Source: an uncultured Paracoccaceae bacterium
GTDB taxonomy: Bacteria > Pseudomonadota > Alphaproteobacteria > Rhodobacterales > Rhodobacteraceae
Direction: 5' to 3'
Assembly: GCA_913043905.1 (NCBI GenBank)
Contig: CAJWNQ010000001.1
Span: 115,319-179,318, forward strand
DNA: 64,000 nt
Shown: positions 17,344-26,388 of the stretch, piece after piece
Layout: each line of letters starts with the position of its first letter
Numbering within the stretch: position 1 is the first letter of the stretch
The notes under the pieces: generated by a model
The model's database searches: none
The model's input: only the letters and a program-made list of their open reading frames with translations
Told to the model about the DNA's origin: nothing
Made by a program: the position numbers and the translations under genes

Positions 17344-19743
17344 TTAAAATGGCACATAATCCGCACGCGTTACAAAGCTAGCAACCACCTTCTTAGCCCC
17401 ACCCGCATCAAAAACTATTGATAGCTTATCACCTTCAATCCCAATAACTGTACCAATTCCAAACTTTCCATGAATTACACGATCCGTTATAGAATAGTTT
17501 TGCATAACTTTAGCATCAATAATAATTCCTTTAGGATTATTAGGTTGATGTAGCCCACGTTGGGAAGTGCGAGCTTGCATACGCTTCCAACCTGGCGAGT
17601 TATAAGCATCTGCTTTAGCCGCACGCGCAGGCAAGTCACTCTCAGTTGAAGCAAATGTACCACCACCGTATAAACCAGGAGGGGTTAATACATCGACATT
17701 TTCGTGAGGTAATTCATCAATAAATCTAGATGGCATTGAGGATTGCCACTGCCCATATACACGCCGATTTGCTGCAAAGGAAACCGTACAAATAGCTTCT
17801 GCTCGAGTAATGCCAACATAAGCCAGACGCCGCTCTTCCTCTAACCCATTTTGACCAGATTCATCCATGGACCGTTGAGATGGAAACAACCCATCTTCCC
17901 AACCAGGCAAAAATACATTAGGAAATTCTAGGCCTTTAGCCCCATGAAGTGTCATAATAGATACCTTCTGAGTTGCATCATCAGTATCGTTTTCCATGAT
18001 CAAACTAATATGTTCTAGAAATCCTTGTATATTTTCAAACCCTTCTAGTGCTTTTACAAGTTCTTTTAAATTCTCTAACCGACCAGGTGCTTCTGGAGTT
18101 TTATCATTTTGCCAGTGATCCGTATAACCACTTTCTTCCAATATTATTTGCGCTATTTCCACGTGATTTATAATGGGTGCAGCATCACCAAACTCTTCTA
18201 AAATATCTGCATCATCACGGAATACATTTAAACCATTTAACATCGAAGCCCAGCGGTCAATGCCAAGAATTAAGGTACTTAATGAATTTCGAGCTTTTGT
18301 AGATAGCCCTCCCTCAGCAACAATAATTCGTGCTCCATCTAATAAAGATATGCCATTTTTTCGTGCAATTGCATTTATCGTCTGTTGCGCTTTATCACCA
18401 ATTCCACGTTTTGGTGTATTTATAATACGTTCAAATGCTAAGCTATCATCAGGACTTACAACTACACGAAAATAAGCCATAGCATCACGAATTTCTAAAC
18501 GCTCATAAAACCTTGGGCCTCCAATGACACGATACGGCAACCCAATAGTAAGAAATCTATCTTCAAATGCACGCATCTGATGCGATGCACGTACTAAAAT
18601 TGCCATACTTTCTAAGCAAATAGGATCTAGGCCACGTGTTCCACGCTGATAGCTTTCAATTTCTTCGCCGATCCAACGAGCTTCTTCTTCTCCATCCCAA
18701 TGACCAATTAGTCTTACTTTTTCTCCATCTTTACGCGCAGTCCACAATGTCTTGCCAAGACGATCTTTATTACCGGCAATTACACCAGAAGCAGCCGCTA
18801 AAATATGTGGAGTAGATCTATAATTTTGCTCTAGGCGAATAACTTTAGCACCCTCAAAATCTCTTTCAAATCGTAAGATATTGCCAACTTCTGCACCGCG
18901 CCACCCATAGATGGATTGGTCGTCATCTCCAACACAGCATATGTTGTGATGCTTGGCAGCCAGCAATCGCAACCACATGTATTGCGCAACGTTGGTATCT
19001 TGATATTCATCTACTAGTATATATTTAAACCAGCGTTGATATTTATCTAAAACATCTTCATTTGTTTGAAAAATATTTACGACATGTAATAATAAATCCC
19101 CAAAGTCAGCGGCATTAAGCGTTTTTAAACGATTTTGATATTGCGCATAAAACTCAGAGCCTCGGCCATTAAAACTATCTTCTCCTGCCGGTATTCGATC
19201 AGGTGTCCATGCTCTATTTTTCCAAGTATCAATAAGCCCCAAAAGTAACCTAGGTGGCCAACGCTTTTCATCAATATTTTCTGCTCGCAGTAATTGCTTT
19301 AAAAGTCGCAATTGATCATCTGTATCTAAAATTGTGAAATTTGACTTTAAACCTACGAGTTCTGCATGTCTGCGTAAAATTTTAACACACAGAGAATGGA
19401 AAGTTCCTAACCAAGGCATTCCCTCAACCATCTCACCCAACATTGAACCAACACGCAACTTCATTTCGCGGGCAGCTTTATTTGTGAACGTCACCGCAAG
19501 AATTTCATTAGGGCGTGCACGATTCATATTCATTAAATGGACAATACGGGTCGTCAAAGCTTTAGTCTTCCCAGTACCAGCTCCCGCTAACATCAGAACA
19601 GGGCCATCCATTACTTCAACAGCAGCGCGCTGTGATGCATTTAGCCCATCCATATATGGCGTAGCACGCACCCCCATTGCGCGTTGTGACAATGGCACAT
19701 TAGAAGCCATTTCCATGGCTTGATCTTCTTCCCAGTTGGTCAT
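17344..19743 (-). CDS. uvrD: UvrD/PcrA-type DNA helicase
   Basis: This 799-residue SF1A helicase has motif I MLAGAGTGKTKALTTRI (about 50-66), motif Ia TFTNKAAREMKLRV, motif II LVDEYQDTN, motif III VGDDDQSIYGWRGA, motif IV RLEQNYRST, motif V TLHGAKGLEFPNVF and motif VI YVGITRAEA. The C-terminus carries a Tudor-like RNAP/dsDNA-binding module (ITDRVIHGKFGIGTVIGIEGDKLSIVF). It acts in nucleotide excision and mismatch repair and can remove stalled RNAP. Length and motif set are standard. It is transcribed toward the sRNA and divergently from the hydroxyacid oxidase gene. Confidence 0.95.
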   Translation of the reverse strand: MTNWEEDQAMEMASNVPLSQRAMGVRATPYMDGLNASQRAAVEVMDGPVLMLAGAGTGKTKALTTRIVHLMNMNRARPNEILAVTFTNKAAREMKLRVGSMLGEMVEGMPWLGTFHSLCVKILRRHAELVGLKSNFTILDTDDQLRLLKQLLRAENIDEKRWPPRLLLGLIDTWKNRAWTPDRIPAGEDSFNGRGSEFYAQYQNRLKTLNAADFGDLLLHVVNIFQTNEDVLDKYQRWFKYILVDEYQDTNVAQYMWLRLLAAKHHNICCVGDDDQSIYGWRGAEVGNILRFERDFEGAKVIRLEQNYRSTPHILAAASGVIAGNKDRLGKTLWTARKDGEKVRLIGHWDGEEEARWIGEEIESYQRGTRGLDPICLESMAILVRASHQMRAFEDRFLTIGLPYRVIGGPRFYERLEIRDAMAYFRVVVSPDDSLAFERIINTPKRGIGDKAQQTINAIARKNGISLLDGARIIVAEGGLSTKARNSLSTLILGIDRWASMLNGLNVFRDDADILEEFGDAAPIINHVEIAQIILEESGYTDHWQNDKTPEAPGRLENLKELVKALEGFENIQGFLEHISLIMENDTDDATQKVSIMTLHGAKGLEFPNVFLPGWEDGLFPSQRSMDESGQNGLEEERRLAYVGITRAEAICTVSFAANRRVYGQWQSSMPSRFIDELPHENVDVLTPPGLYGGGTFASTESDLPARAAKADAYNSPGWKRMQARTSQRGLHQPNNPKGIIIDAKVMQNYSITDRVIHGKFGIGTVIGIEGDKLSIVFDAGGAKKVVASFVTRADYVPF

Positions 19744-19901
19744 TTGATTACTCTAACTGTTTAGGCGGCAATGGGAAAGTATGTTCTTTGATTGTTCTTT
19801 TATTTTTTAACTATCCAAATCCCACAAACAAGGTTTCTAATAAAGCGAAACTTGCATACATTAGCTTGCAGAGATGACACCACAACATTAGAGTATTATC
19901 T

Positions 19902-21041
19902 ATGAATATTGATGATAAATATCCCAGTTTAAATGATCTGAAAAAGCGAGCAAAACGCCGCTTGCCACATTTTGCTTGGGAATACTTAGATAGTGCAACG
20001 GGTGTTGAAGATCAGAAAGCTCGCAATCGAATAGAATTAGATAAAATTCTATTCGAAACACGCGTCTTACAAGGTGAATACACGCCCAGCCAGGAAACAA
20101 CATTTCTTGGGCGGTCCTACACCCATCCATTTGGGGTAGCTCCAGTTGGTATGTCTGGAATGATCTGGCCAGGTGCAGAATATATGTTGGCACAGGGTTG
20201 CGTTAAACTGAGTATTCCATACTCAATGTCAGCTGTAGCAACAGTAACACCTGAAATGATAGCATCTAGTCTAGGAGATATGGGCTGGATGCAGCTATAC
20301 CCTCCAACTGACCCAAATATTCGCCGTGACATGCTTCAGCGCGCAAAGAATGCAGGATTTCATACACTAGTACTGACGGTCGATGTTCCAGCTCCCAGCC
20401 GACGTGAACGTCAGCGTAGAGCTCAATTGACAATACCTCCAAAGATTACGCCTACAATGCTATGGGAAACTGCCACTCATCCAGCATGGGCGATAGGCAC
20501 AGCACGCCATGGACAACCACGCCTTCGATTTGCAGAAAGTTATGTCAAAGTAAAAGGCAATACGTCTTCAACAGCACATCCCGGCTATATTATTCGTGGA
20601 AGACCCAATTGGGATTACCTATCCGAACTGCGTAGTGAGTGGGATGGACACGTTATAGTAAAAGGGATTACATCTCCTCACGATGCAGTGAAATTAAAAC
20701 AAGCCGGAGCAGATGCAGTCTGGGTTTCAAATCATACAGGCCGCCAGTTTGATGGTGGGCAAAGTAGCATTGAAACCCTGCCCGCAATCCGTGCTGCCGT
20801 GGGTGATGATTATCCTTTAGTATTCGACAGCGGTGTAGAAGGTGGATTAGATATTATACGTGCAATTGCAATGGGTGCTAATTTTGTCATGCTTGGGCGA
20901 GCATTCCACTATGCACTCGCTGCACTTGGGCAAAAAGGTTTTGACCAAATGGCTTTTATGCTATCAGATGATATAAAAACAAACATGTATCAAATGGGGA
21001 TCAAAAACTTATCCCAGGCATCCGAACGTTTAATAAAATAA
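19902..21041 (+). CDS. FMN-dependent alpha-hydroxy-acid oxidase/dehydrogenase (LldD family)
   Basis: This 379-residue TIM-barrel flavoprotein has family marks LKKRAKRRLPHFAWEYLDSATG at the N-terminus, FGVAPVGMSGMIWPGAE, the lid region VPAPSRRERQRRAQL and catalytic VSNHTGRQFDGG (about 279-290). The phosphate loop is FDSGVEGGLDIIRAIAMGANFVMLGRAF. The active-site motif reads SNHTGRQ where lactate dehydrogenases usually have SNHGGRQ, so the substrate may not be L-lactate. Its enzyme class oxidises a 2-hydroxyacid at the cytoplasmic membrane or in the cytoplasm. The phosphodiesterase gene follows after 9 nt. Confidence 0.88.
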   Translation: MNIDDKYPSLNDLKKRAKRRLPHFAWEYLDSATGVEDQKARNRIELDKILFETRVLQGEYTPSQETTFLGRSYTHPFGVAPVGMSGMIWPGAEYMLAQGCVKLSIPYSMSAVATVTPEMIASSLGDMGWMQLYPPTDPNIRRDMLQRAKNAGFHTLVLTVDVPAPSRRERQRRAQLTIPPKITPTMLWETATHPAWAIGTARHGQPRLRFAESYVKVKGNTSSTAHPGYIIRGRPNWDYLSELRSEWDGHVIVKGITSPHDAVKLKQAGADAVWVSNHTGRQFDGGQSSIETLPAIRAAVGDDYPLVFDSGVEGGLDIIRAIAMGANFVMLGRAFHYALAALGQKGFDQMAFMLSDDIKTNMYQMGIKNLSQASERLIK

Positions 21042-21050
21042 GGCTAACTA

Positions 21051-21872
21051 TTGCGAAAAATAATAATAATCACTGATATCCATTTACGATCAAGTGGTCG
21101 TGATATTATTGGCTTGTATCCATTGAAACAATTGGAAAAAGCTCTAATTCACGCAAAAAAAGCACACCCCGATGCAGAACATCTTATTTTAATGGGTGAC
21201 TTAACACATTCCGGCCACGCCGAAGAATTTGAAATGCTCAAAGCTGCCGTAACAGGTTACCCTATTCCGATAACTTATATGTTAGGTAATCATGATAAGC
21301 GAAATAATTTTATTAAAACATTTTCTAACATTCCGTTGGCTCGTAGCGGTCACTTACAAACACGAATTGAGTTAGGTAACGATGTACTGCTTTGTTTAGA
21401 TACTTTAGATGGGCCTCCATATCCGGAAAATCAACACAATGGAATACTATGCAAAGATCGCTTAGCTTGGCTAAATGAAGAATTAGACAAATCTATTAAT
21501 AAGCGGGTTTCTCTCTTTATGCATCACCCTCCACATAATATTGGATTTCCAGGTATGGATAAAATTAAATTAAAGAATAGCTCTGATTTTTTCAAAATTA
21601 TATCACAAAACTCAAATATTTGTCATATTTTCACAGGGCATGTACATAGAACGATTTCTGGTCATACCAACGGTGTTGGGTTTTCAATCTTTAAAAGTAC
21701 ATGCCATCAAACACCGATGGCATTAGATTCTGACGATGATAGCCTTTCAGTTCCAGAACCTGCAGCATATGGAATTATTTTGTTTGATGACCAAAGCATC
21801 ATAGCACACACTGAAGATTATGAAATTGCCATCCAATCATCTTCAACCTCTTTAGATGCAATGCCTGATTAA
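21051..21872 (+). CDS. CpdA-like metallophosphoesterase (class III cyclic nucleotide phosphodiesterase family)
   Basis: The 273-residue product has all calcineurin-like metal motifs: ITDIHLR (about 6-12), LMGDLTHSG, MLGNHDKR, MHHPPHN and FTGHVHRTISG. This pattern and size match CpdA-type 3',5'-cyclic nucleotide phosphodiesterases, though phospholipid or other phosphodiester substrates are possible. The start is a TTG with AAGG upstream. It sits 9 nt behind the hydroxyacid oxidase gene, so they are co-transcribed. Confidence 0.83.
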   Translation: MRKIIIITDIHLRSSGRDIIGLYPLKQLEKALIHAKKAHPDAEHLILMGDLTHSGHAEEFEMLKAAVTGYPIPITYMLGNHDKRNNFIKTFSNIPLARSGHLQTRIELGNDVLLCLDTLDGPPYPENQHNGILCKDRLAWLNEELDKSINKRVSLFMHHPPHNIGFPGMDKIKLKNSSDFFKIISQNSNICHIFTGHVHRTISGHTNGVGFSIFKSTCHQTPMALDSDDDSLSVPEPAAYGIILFDDQSIIAHTEDYEIAIQSSSTSLDAMPD

Positions 21873-21895
21873 TTTTAGAAAAAGATAAAAAGCAC

Positions 21896-21923
21896 TTGCG
21901 GCAGAAAAATAGACGCGTATAAC
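21896..21923 (+). promoter_or_regulatory. Candidate promoter of tRNA-Gly
   Basis: TTGCGG and TATAAC are spaced by 16 nt, ending 38 nt before the mature tRNA 5' end. The -10 is followed by a GC-rich start region, as is common for stable RNA genes. Confidence 0.5.
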
Positions 21924-21961
21924 GCCCTTACCCAAAGGAATGAAAGTTCTTTTCCAAGGAA

Positions 21962-22036
21962 GCGGGCGTAGCTCAGGGGTAGAGCATAACCTTGCCAAGG
22001 TTAGGGTCGAGCGTTCGAATCGCTTCGCCCGCTCCA
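21962..22036 (+). tRNA. tRNA-Gly (GCC)
   Basis: The 75-nt gene folds with acceptor arms GCGGGCG/CGCCCGC, D-arm GCTC-AGGGGTA-GAGC, anticodon loop TTGCCAA with GCC at 21994-21996, and T-loop TTCGAAT. The CCA end is encoded. A terminator follows 24 nt later. Confidence 0.97.
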
Positions 22037-22059
22037 ATTACCAAAATTTTGGTATCGAT

Positions 22060-22083
22060 AAGGCCACCTTAGGGTGGCCTTTC
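22060..22083 (+). terminator. Terminator after tRNA-Gly
   Basis: An 8-bp stem AGGCCACC/GGTGGCCT with a 4-nt loop is followed by TTTCGTCGTTTT, an interrupted T-run, 24 nt after the tRNA. Confidence 0.7.
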
Positions 22084-22257
22084 GTCGTTTTAGAGTAATA
22101 TAAATTCACGACAGATAATAATATGAATTATTGCCTATAATAAAAAGTAGCGTTTTCTTAGCGATTTTATTTTATATTCTTAAATCAAGTCGATTTCACT
22201 TTACCCATTCTGATAAATAACTAACACTTTTTAAGTAACATCAAATAAGGTATTCCT

Positions 22258-23097
22258 ATGAAACTGCTTAGATACGGCCCGAAGGGCCAAGAAATTCCTT
22301 GTTTGCTTGATGACGAAGGTCATATTCGTGATCTATCCAAACATGTCATGGATTTTGCAGGGGATGCAGTGTCATTTGAGGCAATCGAAGCAATCAGAGC
22401 TTTAGATATTAAAAATTTACCACAACTACCTAGTGGAGGAAGAATAGGATCCTGCCTAGCAGATGCGCCGAACTTTTTCTGTATTGGTTTGAATTATGCA
22501 AAACATGCTGCCGAAACTGGAAGTATACTTCCAGATGAACCTTTAGTTTTCAACAAGGCCACATCCGCTATTAGTGGTCCATTTGATATCATAAAGATTC
22601 CAGAGGGTTCAATCCATACAGACTGGGAAGTCGAACTTGGTATTGTTATTGGGAAGCCTTGCTATCAAGCATCAGAATCCAATGCTTTAAGCTTTGTTGC
22701 AGGGTACTTTACTGCCAATGACGTCTCTGAACGTACTTTTCAAAAGCATCGCTCTGGGCAATGGATAAAAGGTAAATCCTCACCAACATTTGCACCAATA
22801 GGCCCATATTTAGTTACACATGACGAAATTAAAGACCCTCAAAATCTAGAAATTAAGACTACTGTAAATGGCAAATTAATGCAAAGTTCAAACACTAATG
22901 ACATGATCTTTAAGCTTCCAAAAATTATTTCAAATCTATCTAAATATATGACACTTCGAACTGGAGATATAATCATTACTGGTACGCCAGAAGGTGTAGG
23001 CGCAGGTATTAAGCCTACACCACAATTTTTACGATCAGGAGATACTATAGAAGTGGAAGTAAAAGGGCTGGGTCAGCAAAAGATGAAAGTTATTTAA
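22258..23097 (+). CDS. Fumarylacetoacetate-hydrolase-family enzyme
   Basis: The 279-residue protein has a short N-terminal domain and a FAH fold. Metal-ligand and substrate motifs are FCIGLNYAKHAAETG (about 76-90), DWEVELGIVIGKPCY, FTANDVSERTFQKHRSGQW and ITGTPEGVGAGI. The layout matches the branch containing ureidoglycolate lyase-like and 2,4-diketo-3-deoxy-L-fuconate hydrolase-like enzymes, which act on 2-oxo acid derivatives. The exact substrate cannot be assigned, because no pathway neighbour is present. It is a single-gene unit ending in an 8-bp tandem repeat. Confidence 0.82.
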   Translation: MKLLRYGPKGQEIPCLLDDEGHIRDLSKHVMDFAGDAVSFEAIEAIRALDIKNLPQLPSGGRIGSCLADAPNFFCIGLNYAKHAAETGSILPDEPLVFNKATSAISGPFDIIKIPEGSIHTDWEVELGIVIGKPCYQASESNALSFVAGYFTANDVSERTFQKHRSGQWIKGKSSPTFAPIGPYLVTHDEIKDPQNLEIKTTVNGKLMQSSNTNDMIFKLPKIISNLSKYMTLRTGDIIITGTPEGVGAGIKPTPQFLRSGDTIEVEVKGLGQQKMKVI

Positions 23098-23120
23098 CTA
23101 TTTAACTATTTAACTATTTA
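23091..23120. repeat. 8-bp tandem repeat spanning two stop codons
   Basis: The unit TATTTAAC occurs three times in full plus a six-base partial copy. The first copy contains the TAA of the FAH-family gene, and the third/fourth copies contain the TAG of the convergent arsH. Slippage here would barely alter either protein. Confidence 0.85.
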
Positions 23121-23818
23121 TCTTTTTTTACTCGGGATATCAGTTCCGTAGAAATTTCTACCCGTTCAGAATATCTATCAACCAATGTATCTTTGATATC
23201 TCTTGTCAGTAATGTAAAGCGCATCAACTCTTCCATTACATCAACAATACGGTTGTAATTACCTGATGGTTTCATTCGGCCATCGCTATCAAACTGTGTG
23301 AACGCTTTAGGTGTTGATGATTGATTAGGAATAGTTAGTAATCGCATCCAACGCCCTAAAATTCTCAATTGATTTAAAGTATTAAAACTTTGTGAACCAC
23401 CATTAACTTGCATCAGGGCCAAAGTTTTACCTTGTGTAGGCCTAAGTGCACCATCTGAAAGTGGCACCCAATCTATTTGAGTCTTCATGACGCCAGTCAT
23501 AGCACCATGTCGCTCAGGAGACGACCAAACCATACCTTCAGACCACTTAACCAAATCGTGTAATTCTTTTACTTTTGGGTGGTTTGTATTTTCTTCATCA
23601 ACTAAGGGTAAGCCAGCGGGGCTATAGAACTTAACCTCAGCGCCTAAGCGAGCTAATATGCGCCCACCTTCTTCAGCAGCTAATCGACTATAAGATATTT
23701 TTCGCAATGAACCATACAAAATTAAAATTTTTACAGGATGTGTTGATCGATGTGCTGGAAATAAATTGTCTGTATCAATTGAGTTAAAGTCATCTTCTTT
23801 GATATTGGACGTTACCAT
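23114..23818 (-). CDS. arsH: ArsH-type NADPH-dependent FMN reductase
   Basis: This 234-residue flavodoxin-fold protein has the FMN-binding [20 protein letters not shown] (about 32-51), the family-specific [22 protein letters not shown] (about 96-117), and [19 protein letters not shown]. ArsH oxidises trivalent organoarsenicals and can reduce quinones or azo compounds. There is no arsR, arsC or arsB nearby; instead it follows pyrE and a GNAT acetyltransferase on the same strand with a 9-nt gap. A general redox role is therefore as likely as arsenic resistance. Confidence 0.88.
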   Translation of the reverse strand: MVTSNIKEDDFNSIDTDNLFPAHRSTHPVKILILYGSLRKISYSRLAAEEGGRILARLGAEVKFYSPAGLPLVDEENTNHPKVKELHDLVKWSEGMVWSSPERHGAMTGVMKTQIDWVPLSDGALRPTQGKTLALMQVNGGSQSFNTLNQLRILGRWMRLLTIPNQSSTPKAFTQFDSDGRMKPSGNYNRIVDVMEELMRFTLLTRDIKDTLVDRYSERVEISTELISRVKKDK

Positions 23819-23827
23819 TTCAATTTC

Positions 23828-24427
23828 CTAATCACGTTTTTTATTCAACTGAAAATGCAAATGCGCTTTGATCGTCTTCCATTCAGAATTAATAACAGAA
23901 TAAACAGCTGTATCCCGTAATGATCCATTTGCCATCAACATATGATTACGTAAAATACCATCCAACTTTGCACCTAGTCTTTCAATAGCACGCCTGCTCT
24001 GAATATTAACAACATGAGTGCGAAACTCAATTGCGATGCAACCTAATTTTTCAAATGCGTGTGACATTAATAAAAGTTTACATTCAGTATTTACAGGTGA
24101 TCTTTGAAATGACTTTGCATACCATGTTGACCCAATTTCAACATGTTTATTTGTAGCGTCAATGTTCATAAAAGTGGTCATGCCAACAGCATGCCCACTA
24201 GATTTGTCAATAATAGCAAAGGGCTGCATAGAGCCCCTAGACCTAAGGTCTAATCTCCGTATTATTTCCGCGGCCATACCATCCGAGTTTGGTATCATTG
24301 TGTACCAAAGCAAATGCAAATTACCATCTTTTACTGCATCTTGTAGGTCGCTAAGGTGCTCCATAGATAGCGGAATAAGGCTTACATACTGGCCTGATAA
24401 AGCTATGTCTTCAGGCCAGTTATTCAT
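23828..24427 (-). CDS. GNAT-family N-acetyltransferase (RimJ/RimL-like)
   Basis: The 199-residue product reads as a RimJ/RimL-type GNAT. It has [19 protein letters not shown] at the N-terminus, then [43 protein letters not shown], the acetyl-CoA-binding region, and the late [30 protein letters not shown], a classic ending of this family. The acceptor (protein N-terminus or small amine) is unknown. Its ATG overlaps the pyrE stop by four bases, so it is coupled to pyrE. Confidence 0.85.
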   Translation of the reverse strand: MNNWPEDIALSGQYVSLIPLSMEHLSDLQDAVKDGNLHLLWYTMIPNSDGMAAEIIRRLDLRSRGSMQPFAIIDKSSGHAVGMTTFMNIDATNKHVEIGSTWYAKSFQRSPVNTECKLLLMSHAFEKLGCIAIEFRTHVVNIQSRRAIERLGAKLDGILRNHMLMANGSLRDTAVYSVINSEWKTIKAHLHFQLNKKRD

Positions 24428-25131
24428 TTTTTATTTACAGCTAATTCAGAAATACCACCATTTGCAGCTGACCATTCCAAAGGATTATTCAAAAATGCTT
24501 CTACTTGATCCAAAGCTGCAGCATCAAAATTGCCTCCATCACGGGCTGCCTTAAGAATGTCCCACCACGTAAGTAAATAATGTAATTTCAACCCATTTTC
24601 TGCTAACATTTCATGCGTATTTTTAAAAATATCATAATAGAAGACAACTAAAATATGTTCACAAATTGCTTCAGCACGGCGGATAGCCTCTGCAAACATT
24701 AGTTTTGATCCTCCATCAGTAGTTAAGTCTTCAACTAATAGAACCCTTTGCCCACAATGAATATCACCTTCTATTTGAGCATCCCGCCCATAACCTTTTG
24801 GCTTTTTACGAACGTATTGCATAGGTAATGCCATCTTATCAGCAATCCACGCAGCAAATGGGATACCAGCAGTTTCTCCACCAGCCGCACTATCAAATTT
24901 CTCAAAGCCAACTTCACTATACAGTGTGGCAACAGCAAAATCCATCAGTGCTGATCGAATACGTGGATGACTGATTAATTTACGACAATCAATATACACA
25001 GGCGAAGCTAGTCCTGAGGCAAACGTATAGGGTTCATCTGGGCGAAACTTTACAGCTTCAATTTCAAGGAACATCCGAGCAGCTAAATTAGCCATTTCTT
25101 CTTTAGTGGCAAAAGTGTTTGGGAAAGTCAT
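24424..25131 (-). CDS. pyrE: Orotate phosphoribosyltransferase
   Basis: This 235-residue protein makes orotidine 5'-phosphate from orotate and PRPP in pyrimidine synthesis. It shows [22 protein letters not shown] near the N-terminus, [35 protein letters not shown], and the PRPP-binding loop [14 protein letters not shown] (about 131-144). It is longer than the Escherichia enzyme (213 residues), as is common for this alphaproteobacterial form. It heads a minus-strand operon with the GNAT gene and arsH and is divergent from the ligase gene over 99 nt. Confidence 0.95.
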   Translation of the reverse strand: MTFPNTFATKEEMANLAARMFLEIEAVKFRPDEPYTFASGLASPVYIDCRKLISHPRIRSALMDFAVATLYSEVGFEKFDSAAGGETAGIPFAAWIADKMALPMQYVRKKPKGYGRDAQIEGDIHCGQRVLLVEDLTTDGGSKLMFAEAIRRAEAICEHILVVFYYDIFKNTHEMLAENGLKLHYLLTWWDILKAARDGGNFDAAALDQVEAFLNNPLEWSAANGGISELAVNKK

Positions 25132-25195
25132 GATGAGGCCTCTTTAGAATTTTCTAACCCTTATCTAGTTTCGCCTCACAAGCCAAGTCTGACAA

Positions 25196-25224
25196 TTGCG
25201 AGAGCAATAGATTGTGCGTATAAG
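25196..25224 (+). promoter_or_regulatory. Candidate promoter of the ligase-thiolase operon, very close to the ATG
   Basis: TTGCGA and TATAAG are spaced by 17 nt. The -10 ends only six bases before the ATG at 25231, so transcription would start at or next to the start codon and the mRNA would be nearly leaderless. Confidence 0.45.
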
Positions 25225-25230
25225 AGCTTT

Positions 25231-26388
25231 ATGAAAGACTATTTCCGATCACATCACAATCAAAGACTTCAAAACGCATACGCAACTTGGGCCTTAAACA
25301 TACCAGTTGCGCAAATAATAGCTATTTGTTTGAGCGACCCCAAACACGCAATGGCGGCCTTTTTCGGCATATCTTTAATTGGAAGGCAGGTATGTATTAC
25401 ATCTCCTGAAATTATAAAAAATTTAGATTCACGATTTACATCTTTAATAGAAAAACAAAAACCAAATGATGATGTAATTATAGCTGGGAAAATGACTAAC
25501 TTTATTACATTCTCAAGTGGAACCACTTGTGCGCCTAAAGCTATTTTACGAAGTCACAAAAGTTGGATCTTCAGCTTTGGGAAAACAGGTGTAAAACTCA
25601 CTGATTCAGTTGCAATCTTGGGGCACTTATCTCATTCTTTAGCATTATATGCAGCTTGTGAAGCTATGCACATAGGCGCCCAAATAAATTATTGCGGAAT
25701 GCGTCCTTGCAGAACACCCACAGTAATTTATGCAACACCAACTTTACTCAAATTAGTTTATAAAAATAGTGAAATTTATTCACAAGTACGTTTGATCTTT
25801 ATTGGTGGCGGTCATTTTAGTGCTGCAGATAAAAGCTTTTGTGATGAACGATTTCCCAATGCAGATGTTCGAATATTCTACGGAACAGCCGAGACAAGCT
25901 TTATTACTATTTCAGATAGTAAAACTCCTAATGGATCTGTTGGGCGTGCATTTTACGGTGTTAAAATTCAAACAAAAAATGAAGTGATATCTGTTGAAAC
26001 ACCAATGCTTGCAGTCAAATACATGAGAAGTACAAAAATATTTGGAGATAGTACTCCATTTGTAACTGGCGAATTAGGTTGGGTAGACAAAAACGGGTTT
26101 TTATACATACATGGGCGATCAGATCGCGCTGTAAAAATTGCTGACAAAATGGTTCATTTGGATGTCTTGGAAAGTGAGCTAATGTTAATAAAAGGAGTAA
26201 AAAATGCGGCTGTAATTACTTTACCAGACATAAAACGTGGACAACGAGCGTTTGGAGCAGTTATTGGAAATGATGTTAAACATCCACAAATCTCAAACAT
26301 ACTTCAACTTACGAAGTGGCCACAACTTTTGTCTGGAAAAACAGACTATTTGAAGTTGAAAGAAATTTTGGCAAAGGCTTTTTTATGA
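25231..26388 (+). CDS. Compact AMP-binding acyl-CoA ligase (YhfT-like)
   Basis: This is a 385-residue member of the ANL superfamily, shorter than the usual 500 or more because the N-terminal part is trimmed. The active core is intact: the phosphate loop FSSGTTCAPKAILRSHKSW (about 92-110), FYGTAETSFIT (A5-like), TGELGWVDKNGFLYIHGRSDRAVKI (A7/A8) and a C-terminal lysine in SGKTDYLKLKEIL (A10). It should adenylate a carboxylic acid and form a thioester. It is coupled by ATGA to a thiolase gene and faces bioY. A ligase-thiolase-bioY trio also occurs in Bacillus (yhfT-yhfS-yhfU), which suggests a biotin-related acyl substrate. Confidence 0.83.
   Translation: MKDYFRSHHNQRLQNAYATWALNIPVAQIIAICLSDPKHAMAAFFGISLIGRQVCITSPEIIKNLDSRFTSLIEKQKPNDDVIIAGKMTNFITFSSGTTCAPKAILRSHKSWIFSFGKTGVKLTDSVAILGHLSHSLALYAACEAMHIGAQINYCGMRPCRTPTVIYATPTLLKLVYKNSEIYSQVRLIFIGGGHFSAADKSFCDERFPNADVRIFYGTAETSFITISDSKTPNGSVGRAFYGVKIQTKNEVISVETPMLAVKYMRSTKIFGDSTPFVTGELGWVDKNGFLYIHGRSDRAVKIADKMVHLDVLESELMLIKGVKNAAVITLPDIKRGQRAFGAVIGNDVKHPQISNILQLTKWPQLLSGKTDYLKLKEILAKAFL

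Noticed and set aside
25171-25180. BioR-type operator (TTATCTAGTT) upstream of the ligase gene
   Set aside because: It matches the recalled TTATMTATAA consensus in only about 7 of 10 positions and has no symmetric partner; the bioM upstream region has nothing better.
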